Source: Symsagittifera roscoffensis (lineage: Eukaryota > Xenacoelomorpha > Acoela > Convolutidae). From it: a DNA stretch of 64,000 nucleotides. Below, in pieces: positions 56,641 to 64,000 of this stretch. Each line of letters starts with the position of its first letter. Within the stretch, counting starts at the first letter, position 1. The notes beneath the pieces are model-generated. The model was not told the origin of the DNA and made no database searches. It saw nothing but the letters and a program-made list of their open reading frames with translations. Position numbers and translations under genes: made by a program. The stretch spans positions 47,659,467-47,723,466 of the forward strand of contig NC_087070.1 in the NCBI RefSeq assembly GCF_963678635.1, written 5' to 3'.

Positions 56641-57095
56641 ATTGTAAAAGTTAAGTTGAAGGATAATGAGGTAGATGAAAAGGTAACATTTTCCAAGTTT
56701 TATGTTTGATCTCTAAATCAGTTATCCATACTTTGAAAAGAAATGAGAAAATTACTTGGTATGTTACTTGATTAGTGGAACAAGTAATGAATTCATTGAA
56801 ACAGTTTTCCAAAAATATTGAATGATTCGGTTTAAAGCATTTTTTTGAATTTTTTCAAACGTACATCGAAACAGTTTGGAAGAAGGTGGCAAATAGATCA
56901 ACAATTTAGAAGAAGATAACCTTAATAGCAAAATCTGAACTCTAAGCTGGCGGCCATAACGTTTTTCTTTTTCATTTAAGCTTTTAAACATGTCTGAATT
57001 TTTGTTTTGAGTTGTTTTGGCAGTCATTTGAAAATGCTTAAAATAATATTTTGTTTAAAAATGCAGCTTTAGCTGCGCCGGGTAGCTAGTTTTAA
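56641..57095. other. DGAT1 intron 1, no recognised gene
   Basis: AT-rich intron sequence. A minus-strand open stretch at 56764-57027 (FEKIQKNALNRIIQYFWK) looks like a short LINE C-terminal fragment but is too short to call. Confidence 0.4.
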
Positions 57096-57097
57096 TT

Positions 57098-57185
57098 AAG
57101 CGTCCGCGGCTGAGTAGTTGATGCGTGAGACTCATAATTTCCAGGTCGCAGTAGGTAGTTGGTTCGAATTCGAGATGTAGCAGAA
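57098..57185 (+). repeat. tRNA-like SINE piece, Met-type anticodon loop
   Basis: GCGGCTGAGTAGTTGATGCG fits a D-arm/A-box, GAGACTCATAATTTC fits an anticodon arm with CAT, and GGTTCGAATTCG fits a B-box. An extra stretch of about 12 bp lies between the variable loop and T-arm, so it is not a working tRNA gene. It is more likely a tRNA-derived SINE head. Confidence 0.5.
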
Positions 57186-57255
57186 TTTTTACTAATTCGA
57201 GGCTTATTTCGACTTTTTCTTTTTGCTCTTTATAGCGCTACTTTTTGTCGTGTTT

Positions 57256-57310
57256 TTACTAGGTATAGGTAATTTTTCTCTGTTGAAAAATTACCTATAC
57301 CATAGTAAAC
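57256..57310. repeat. Near-perfect 24-bp inverted repeat
   Basis: The left arm at 57256-57279 (TTTACTAGGTATAGGTAATT...) pairs with 57286-57310 around a 6-nt loop, with one unpaired base. Confidence 0.8.
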
Positions 57311-58233
57311 AATTGTCCGCATCGGCCAAATATACTCCGAAGCTTCACCTGTTTTTTAATGAACACGAAGGTCCATTGTCGGGCCTTATGGTGATTCTTT
57401 ACATTAATGAATCGCCCGAGTTTTAAGTGGTAACCCGCACGTTCTTTTTATAAAAATTAGACATTTAGGCTGCGAAGTTTTTACATGTTTGTGTAGATCT
57501 CATCACACCATGGACACAGTGACACTGAAACGAAGAAAAAAGAAAATGTTTTTTGAATATGGTCGGAAAATTCTTCGCTTCTTGCACAGCAACCGTGCAA
57601 TTTTTAATTCCTGTGCATTGCCTTTACCATCATTTTTTCAAGTTAATTGATTTTCAGCTGCTTTTTTATCCGTGATTGTTTGGGATAATCAATTTTAGCC
57701 TCCTAATTGTCTGGGATTCTGAAAAACAATCGTTGTTAGGCTCGAAATTATTTTTTGGAAAACTTCCGCTTAGTTACTGTGTGGTGTTTCGCTTGTTGCA
57801 TAGTATGATGGTCTTACTTGAACAAGTTGTATGGATACCTAAATTGTCAAAATAATCTTATGCCTTTGACTAATTTTGACCCTCAAAACTGACATTTTAA
57901 AAAATATATCAGTTTAGAAAAACTGATTTCTTTTTCAATTTAATTTTTTTTATTGATTGCTGAACAATCGCGGGAGCAGCTTCTATTCAAGATGCTAAAC
58001 CTAATTTTACTTTTTTGGTTGCTGCCTTTCTACATGTAGCCAGATTTCAGTCTTTGGTTTTTGCGAGGATATGCAAAGTGTTGCTTCGCGTTTGGGTTTT
58101 AGTTAGATACTTAGATAAAATAATTAATAATTGGAGTTTCTGTGAATCACTGAGGCTCTATGAAAGGCTATCATGCTTGTCAAGCAGTTTGTTTATCTTT
58201 TCTAAGCAGCTCTGATATGTATTGTTTTTGCAG
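57311..58233. other. End of DGAT1 intron 1
   Basis: AT-rich intron with no gene I can support. It ends in the acceptor TATTGTTTTTGCAG directly before 58234. Confidence 0.6.
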
Positions 58234-58318
58234 TCAGTCGCCGCCTCAGCCTCACATATCGGTGCCTGTGCTGCTTCTTGTTACAGTCGTCTTCCTCAAA
58301 CTCATCTCCTATAAACAG
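58234..58318 (+). CDS. DGAT1: DGAT1 exon 2
   Basis: This 85-bp exon completes the phase-2 codon from exon 1 and then encodes QSPPQPHISVPVLLLVTVVF and LKLISYKQ. The family has FLKLFSYRDVN at this point. It holds one membrane segment. The donor is CAG before GTAGCT, phase 0. Confidence 0.85.
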
Positions 58319-58678
58319 GTAGCTGCCCGTCTTGCTGAATTTAAACACAAATTCAGTCCTCTAAGCTTTTTTTACCGGCCTGTACGTATATGAATGGCTA
58401 CTACTTCTACCAAAAAGATCGAAAACAACATAACTGCCACCGCGTAATTGAACAATAAATCATCTGAACTCGAAAACAGACGGTAACTTCTGAACTGATA
58501 ACTTAAGATTCTGAAATGAATATTTGCATCATAGGCTTACCGAGTATAAGCAAAGTTCCGCCCAGCTTTCTTGTTCTACAAGTGGTTTTAGTTTTTTGGC
58601 GATTTGTCAAGTATGGATACAGCAAATTAGAAATATGTGAAAGCTTAGTGACGTGACTTGAAGACATTGTTTTTTAAG
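58319..58678. other. DGAT1 intron 2
   Basis: A 360-bp intron from GTAGCT to TGTTTTTTAAG. The acceptor is AAG rather than CAG. Nothing else is seen. Confidence 0.7.
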
Positions 58679-58822
58679 GTGAACTCGGCGCTAAGATGTC
58701 AGCTTATGAAGAAAAAATCAGTCGAGCGAAATGAGACGGATACGAAAGCACTTGAAAATGGAGGAAATAATAGCGTTTCAATAACAGAGAGCGATGATTT
58801 GAATGGAAAAACGCCACAACAG
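58679..58822 (+). CDS. DGAT1: DGAT1 exon 3
   Basis: 48 codons, phase 0 at both ends. It starts VNSALRCQLMKKKS, matching the family's VNSWCRRARAK after the SY motif, and continues as a polar, acidic loop (ENGGNNSVSITESDDLNG). This is the cytosolic loop region, which varies in length between species. Confidence 0.8.
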
Positions 58823-59133
58823 GTAAAGAGCACAAGGTTTAAAGACCAGGAATCTTAAAAACCACAAATCATTGATTCGACTTTTTTCAGGATAGCAAAC
58901 TTCAAGCGCTGCTAAAACTTTACAATGATCATTTTTTGTCAAATTTTCTACGCTGCACGCGAGTTTTTGGATGAAAATTGCGTCGCTGATCACTTTTCGA
59001 AAGTTGCTTCGGAAAATTGTGTTTTTTTTTGGAGCGGACCCTTAGGCGATAATATGTGAATAATTATGTAATGATGACGTTAAATGCTCATTGTTTTTTA
59101 AACAAAAAAGTCGAAATGCTTTTATGTTTCTAG
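58823..59133. other. DGAT1 intron 3
   Basis: A 311-bp intron from GTAAAG to ATGTTTCTAG. Nothing else is seen. Confidence 0.75.
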
Positions 59134-59343
59134 GCGACAGCAGAAAGGAAAGAGCAAATAACAGAGACGCAAAATGACGCTCGGAAGTTGATGTATCCCG
59201 AAAATCTGACCATTAGAAACATGTATTACTTCTTAATATGTCCGACTCTTTGCTATGAACTTGAGTACCCCTTGCCACTCCCTGTGCGAGTAATAACATC
59301 GGAATCGGAGGTTTCGGACAGCAGCGATGAGAGTGAAATTAAG
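59134..59343 (+). CDS. DGAT1: DGAT1 exon 4
   Basis: 70 codons, phase 0 at both ends. It contains [20 protein letters not shown] and LCYELEYP, a close match to the family's [28 protein letters not shown]. It then carries a Ser/Asp/Glu-rich stretch ([16 protein letters not shown]) not present in the human enzyme. An alternative donor inside (CGA before GTAATA, about 59290) would skip this acidic stretch and stay in phase, so two protein forms are possible. Confidence 0.88.
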
Positions 59344-60162
59344 GTGAAGACGTTTTTGTTTAATAAATCAATTTAAACAAGAAGAATTTCAAATCTTTCA
59401 AGTGTTAGCTTTTAGTTGGTATTGCAACCGAGTGCTTGACTTTTTCCCGTAAGTAAAATTGTTCAGAGGATGACTCAAGTTGGTGGTCATCTCCAAATCT
59501 GTTTTTTCTTGCTCAGTTTTGAGCATGTCTGCATTTTAAATTTACGTTGTTTCATTCAAAATGTGTTTTATGTTGGTTTTAAATTTACCAAATTTGATTT
59601 CGGTATATCAGTTTTTTCTCTTTTATCCTTTATTTGGCTTGAAAGATTTCGGCTTACATGATATCGTCTAAGTACTTTCATTTAGAGACGTTTGGTTGGC
59701 AAAAGAAGGTTTTTAATCTAATTGTTGAAAATTTGGGGGGTCTATTTTTTTGTTTTTCCAGCTAAACGTATGTCTGCTCAGGTATTGTCGGATTTTTTGC
59801 CGCTTTTATTTTTTATTTCGTTGCTCAGTTAGCATTCAATTGTCTCATTTGGCATGTTTTTTAGCAGGAACTTTATTTAAGACAAAATCAAGACAGTGAA
59901 AATTACGGTTGATCAATTTTTTCGACATTTTTCAAAATGCAATTTGCTGCGGCTTTCATCTTTCTGTCGGCTAGTTTGCCATGCTATATTTGTGTTTTAT
60001 CCCAGGTGCTGCGAAGCCTCGCTTCGCCTATGTGTAGAAATGTTTATTGTGTTGAAATTTAATTTTGAAGTAATATGACGGAGGATGTTAACTTGGCTCT
60101 GAGTTGGAATATTCAACCAATCAGAATTGAGGATCTTAACTTGATACTTTTCTATTTTGAAG
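59344..60162. other. DGAT1 intron 4
   Basis: An 819-bp intron. From about 59710 to its end, and through exon 5 to about 60457, the sequence is duplicated at 63253-64000. Confidence 0.75.
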
Positions 60163-60342
60163 GTCAATGGCGTTGTTGTTTCGCAAAAAGAGAAAGAAGC
60201 ATTGGGAAAAAGACAGTGGCGTATCCATTGGTGGTTTCTGGGACGACGTGTCTTAGAGGCAGTGTCTTTATCTCTCGTTATTTTGGCCTTCTTCCAACAA
60301 TGGATTATGCCTGCACTGATAAACTCAAACGAGTTATTTTTG
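60163..60342 (+). CDS. DGAT1: DGAT1 exon 5, copy 1
   Basis: 60 codons: a charged start (SQKEKEALGKRQWR), then RIHWWFLGRRVLEAVSLSLV and ILAFFQQWIMPALINSNELF, matching the family's [36 protein letters not shown]. It keeps the conserved Pro of QQWxxP. It ends in a run of five T before the donor GGTAAGC, giving phase 0. The next exon (60726) is open only in phase 1, so this copy does not fit it as assembled. The acceptor is TATTTTGAAG. Confidence 0.82.
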
Positions 60343-60725
60343 GTAAGCGTTTGCTAATGATGGTTAAAAAAGCCTCTGCCACCTCTAACATTGTTATAGG
60401 TTTAATGTTTAGTTAATGACAAATTGTTGGCAACTTAATTGATGGCACTGAAACATATAGCGCGCACCAAATACGTTTAATGGTAGATAGTGCTTATGCA
60501 CTCCCTCATTGATTCGACCACTCACCGCAGAAGCACCCCTTCTTTGGTAGCTTTTTATGATATTCAAATTTTGCTGACCAACTTTAAAGATTTCTTGGGC
60601 GCCATTATATACTTATTGATTGGTCGCTAATAATTTTTGACCCAAACCTACCAAGAATTACCAAAAATGAGAAGTTTTTAAGTGTTTATGAATTGTCACT
60701 TTGTATGTAAATTTTTTTCGTTCAG
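60343..60725. other. DGAT1 intron 5
   Basis: A 383-bp intron ending TTTTTTTCGTTCAG. Its first 115 bp belong to the duplicated block. Confidence 0.7.
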
Positions 60726-60808
60726 GTTCATTGAACGAAATTATACATAATTGTCAACAAATTGAAGTTAACTCTAATTATGGTTCCTTTTTAGAACGGT
60801 TGAAGCAA
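60726..60808 (+). CDS. DGAT1: DGAT1 exon 6 (probable)
   Basis: An 83-bp exon with good borders (TTCAG acceptor, CAA before GTGAGT). In phase 1 it encodes SLNEIIHNCQQIEVN and NYGSFLERLKQ, the place of the family's KDMDYSRIIERLLKL. Other phases hit stops. It fits the end of exon 5 copy 2 but not that of copy 1. The following family segment (LAVPNHLIW) was not found in the window. Confidence 0.6.
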
Positions 60809-62500
60809 GTGAGTGTTCATGATAGTTGCACGTACTTACTTTTCTGTTTGCTATTCTCCTATCGTCACAAAGTTCTGCAGCTTCAGTTGTTTCTGTCCTG
60901 GTTTTTTGCATGTATTTTCATTCAGATTAACTCATTTTGATGACCAGTCCAAGTACTAGTGCTGGCTTTTTGTCTTTATCTAAATGCATAAAAATTTCTC
61001 CGTAAATGTTTGGTGACTGGTGGATGGGTGACGAGGATCCAGTTAACATATTTTCCTTTCCAGACCCCTTCTACTGATCTTCCACCCCAGAGTGTTTTAT
61101 TTGGGTTAACCGCTGCAGGCAAAATGCTGGATTCTGATTAACTGAATATTCCAACTAACTAAGAGTTAAGAATCATGTTAACATTCTCCCCTTAAACGGA
61201 TTTAGGGATGGAGAGGGGGGGGGGGGGTTGATGTTAACTTAGTCGGATGATGAGCTCGTTGAGTTTAAAAAAGCTTCTGTGTGCTGACTTTTACCATTGT
61301 TTATCCCTTTACTGCTTTTGTTCATGTGGTGCAAAATTTATTTAAAAAAAACTGTACAACCTTACACAACCGAATGTTAGTATTTCGTTTGCTGACCTGC
61401 TAGAATTTTTGCCGTGCAACGTTTAATGAACGAAGTAACAATTGTCTGAGCCATTTATTACGCTGGCGATTATATTAAATGTTTTTTTTTATGCTGAAAA
61501 TCTTTTCGATTTTTGTGTGCCTCTCCAGCTTTAAGTTAACCTTTTTCCATGGTCTATCTAAAAGAACAAACAGACGACAGTTTCTGCGTTATTGTGTAAG
61601 GAGCATGTGTGTTATATCCGATAAGTTTGGGCGCAGTCTTTGCTGCCTGGTATTTACAAAAAATTAAATAGAGAAATTTTTCTTCTTGTTTAAGATCCAG
61701 TGGTATAGTTGCATATAGTATTTGGTTGGAAAGCGGTATGGCGCCAGTTCGATATTGCAGTGTGCTTATTAAGTGTAAAAGAACAAAAAGGTTTTGACTT
61801 ATAAAGGTCGAGATGATTTTGATTATTTTTAAGGCAGTAGTCTCCTAGTTCTACAGAAGTACTTTCATATATATTAATGCATTTATGAAAGCACTTGGTT
61901 TTATATGCACTTTTTGAGTTCAATCCAATTGCATCCGCTTAAAGTTAGGTAAATTGCGCGTTCACCAATTACGAATGCGAAATTGGCCCACGAAAAACGT
62001 GGACGACTTCCAGTTTCGAAAATGCATATTAGAAAGTGCTTGATCTAAAATCAGATACTGGGTTGTAGTTTTGACTTCTTTGTACACTAGCCAACTTTAG
62101 TGAACGTTAGTGTAATAGTACGTAGTACGACTATTCTTTTTTTTCCAATCTAAGTCGCAAATATTGGTGCCACTTTTGGTGTCAGTTTCACGGCTTTTTG
62201 ATAGCATGTGCTTTCACAGTCCAATAGCAATAAGTTAACATAGTTGATGCATTTTTAATTTTCCAATAAACCGAAAAAAGCTCTTTGTTTCAAGCAACAT
62301 AACATTAATAGAAACTCGATTTCAGAAATTTTGTTACTGAATATATCTCGCAATTTTTTGAAATGCAATATTTATTACGCTTGCGATTAGCAAGCGTTAT
62401 CAAACTGGAATATAGACTTTTTTTAGTTATCAACTAGTTTATCAACATCAGTTGAATTTATTTGCTGACCATGCAGCTGTCTTCTTTTCAATTGTCTTCT
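60809..62500. other. Intron or intergenic DNA, no recognised gene
   Basis: AT-rich, with a G-run at about 61212-61228. No exon of DGAT1 could be identified. A few short ORFs lack coding character. Confidence 0.55.
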
Positions 62501-62509
62501 CTTTACATC

Positions 62510-62595
62510 TTCCCGGATGTTTCCCCCTTCGCCTGGAGGTGATTCAGTTGCCTTTGTGCCTTAAGGTCTGGATTTCAAGTCGTGGCCGGAGCTTC
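62510..62595 (+). repeat. SINE-like tRNA-related piece
   Basis: CGCCTGGAGGTGATTCAG and CCTTTGTGCCTTAAGGTC, then GGATTTCAAGTCGTGGCCGG. It shares the anticodon-arm-like core and the GGCCGG end with 49261-49350. Confidence 0.4.
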
Positions 62596-62639
62596 TTTTT
62601 TCAGTATCAAGGAAATTGAAAAAAAAAACGAGAAAAATG

Positions 62640-63340
62640 AATTGTTGGTTTATCGTTTGTTCGCTCAAGTTTTGTCGGCTAAATTGCCACAACGGATTTT
62701 GCTTGTGCTTTGGACAATTTTAATTGTAAATGCAAGTGCAAGTGTTGTTCATTCTAATTTCAGGGCGATTGGAAAGATTTTTTAAAAAAATTCATAAAAG
62801 CTTTTTTATGGTTCAGTTGGTGTCTGCTCAAATATTGCCGTAAGTTTTTTCAATTGTAGTTGCAAGTGCAAATGCTGTTCATTCTAGTTTCATTAAAGTT
62901 CAATCATTTTTTTCGGTTCAAGTAGTTTCAGCTCAAAGATTGTTGGTTTATTGCCACATCACTGATTTTTCTTGTGCTGTAAACAACTTTCATTGTAGTT
63001 GCAAATACAAATGTTGTCTTGTTGTTTAAGGTGGGACTTTGTTCTTTACCGTGGAACGTTTTTCTATAAAATCATATTTTTTTCGGCTCAAATTGTGTCT
63101 GCTCAAAGATTGTCGGCTGTTTCTTTTCGTAAATTTTGTTCCGTTGTCGCTGTTTTGAAATTCAAGTGTCTGGCATGTTTGCCTGGAATGAACTTCTATC
63201 GAGTCATGAAAGTGTTTATGACCTAGTTTTTTTCAATATTTTCAATTTCAAAGTTTTTAATCTAATTGTTAAAAATTTGGGGGGTCTAATTTTTTTTCCA
63301 GCTAAACGTATGTCTGCTCAGGTATTGTCGGCTTTGTTAC
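62640..63340 (+). repeat. Degenerate dispersed repeats with a TGTCTGCTCAA core
   Basis: Variants of GTCTGCTCAAAGATTGTCGG occur near 62665, 62820, 62928, 63097 and 63311, each followed by a T-rich stretch and often by GCAAGTGCAAATG. Another copy is at 59770. Spacing is about 100-210 bp. Confidence 0.6.
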
Positions 63341-64000
63341 CGCTTTCATTTTTATTTCGTTGCTCAGTTAGCATTCAATTGTCTCATTTGGCATGTTTTT
63401 TAGCAGGAACTTTTTTTAAGACAAAATCAAGACAAAGTGAAAATTCCGGTTGATCAATTTTTTCGACATTTTTCAAAATGCAATTTTCTGCGGCTTTCAT
63501 CTTTCTGTCGGCTAGTTTGCCATGCTATATATGTGTTTTATCTCAGGTGCTGCGAAGCTTCGCTTCGCCAATGTGTAGAAATGTTTGTGTTGAAATTTAA
63601 TTTTGAAGTAAAATGGCGGAGGATGTTAACTTGGCTCTGAGTTGGAATATTCAGCCAATCAGAATTGAGGATGTGAACTTGATCCTTTTCTATTTTCAAG
63701 GTCAATGGCGTTGTTGTTTCGCAAAAAGAGAAAGAAGAATTGGGAAAAAGACAGTGGCGTATCCATTGGTGGTTTCTGGGACGACGTGTCTTAGAGACAG
63801 TATCTTTAACTCTCGTTATTTTGGCCTTCTTCCAACAATGGATTATGCTTGCACTGATAAACTCAAACGAGTTATTTTTTGGTAAGGGTTTGCTAATGAT
63901 GGTTAATAAAGCCTCTGCCACTAACTTTGTTATAGGTTTAATGTTTAGTTAATGACAAATTGTTGGCAACTTAATTGTTGGCACTGAAACATATAGCGGG
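63253..64000 (+). repeat. Second copy of the block carrying DGAT1 exon 5
   Basis: It matches 59710-60457 with an offset of about 3.54 kb and high identity by eye. The copy reaches the end of the window and probably continues. It may be a tandem duplication or two haplotypes placed side by side in the assembly. Confidence 0.85.
63701..63881 (+). CDS. DGAT1: DGAT1 exon 5, copy 2
   Basis: 181 bp, with five replacements that I can see relative to copy 1, among them Ala to Glu (EELGKRQ), Ala to Thr (LETVSL) and Pro to Leu in QQWIMLALINS. It ends in six T before GGTAAGG, giving phase 1, which is the phase exon 6 needs. The acceptor is TATTTTCAAG. Which of the two copies is used, or whether they are alternatives, cannot be told here. 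Confidence 0.75.

Noticed and set aside
57098-57185. Functional tRNA-Met gene
   Set aside because: The acceptor stem does not pair and extra bases lie before the T-arm. A SINE head is more likely.
61479-61667. Possible DGAT1 exon with a hydrophobic stretch
   Set aside because: There is no match to the expected LAVPNHLIW segment and no convincing splice borders.

Overview
The window is eukaryotic, from an invertebrate animal. Its host gene is split by short and long introns with GT...AG borders, the host sequence is AT-rich, and most of the window is retrotransposon. The repertoire (giant Ty3/gypsy elements, a CR1-like LINE with a PHD-finger ORF1, tRNA-derived SINE-like pieces, one 67-bp intron) would suit a nematode, but I cannot fix the phylum from sequence alone.

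Positions 1-40840 are a nest of two related giant Ty3/gypsy LTR elements. The older, broken element B runs from before the window start to 16576 and resumes at 34248-40840, where its 3' LTR ends. The young element A (16577-34247, 17.67 kb) sits inside B. A's two 920-bp LTRs differ at only two positions that I can see. A carries a 2.9-kb leader full of CCGGAGGGGT repeats and a single open Gag-Pol frame of 3116 codons (Gag with two zinc knuckles, protease, reverse transcriptase, RNase H, integrase, GPF module, macro-domain-like C-terminus). Behind pol lies a module not expected in gypsy elements: a coiled-coil protein with an SGNH/GDSL-hydrolase-like domain, and in B a further protein of unknown family. 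B also contains its gag-pol block twice.

Positions 41686-46339 hold a CR1-like LINE on the minus strand: (CAA)n tail, EN-RT ORF2, PHD-finger ORF1, three 54-bp 5' repeats and a second, divergent SGNH-like ORF. ORF1 and ORF2 share a frame and are separated by one UGA in the context UGA-CUA-G.

Positions 47236 to beyond the window end hold a host gene on the plus strand: DGAT1, the MBOAT-family diacylglycerol O-acyltransferase. Six exons can be placed by homology and matching splice phase, with a 10.5-kb first intron. The fifth exon is present twice, 3.54 kb apart. The first intron holds a LINE 3' end, an older LINE remnant, SINE-like pieces, low-complexity tracts, an inverted-repeat family and a probable small nested gene encoding a 27-residue repeat protein.

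The most unusual content is the combination of a macro-like domain, an SGNH-like hydrolase and an unknown third protein in a gypsy element, beside a LINE that has its own SGNH-like ORF and a read-through-type stop.
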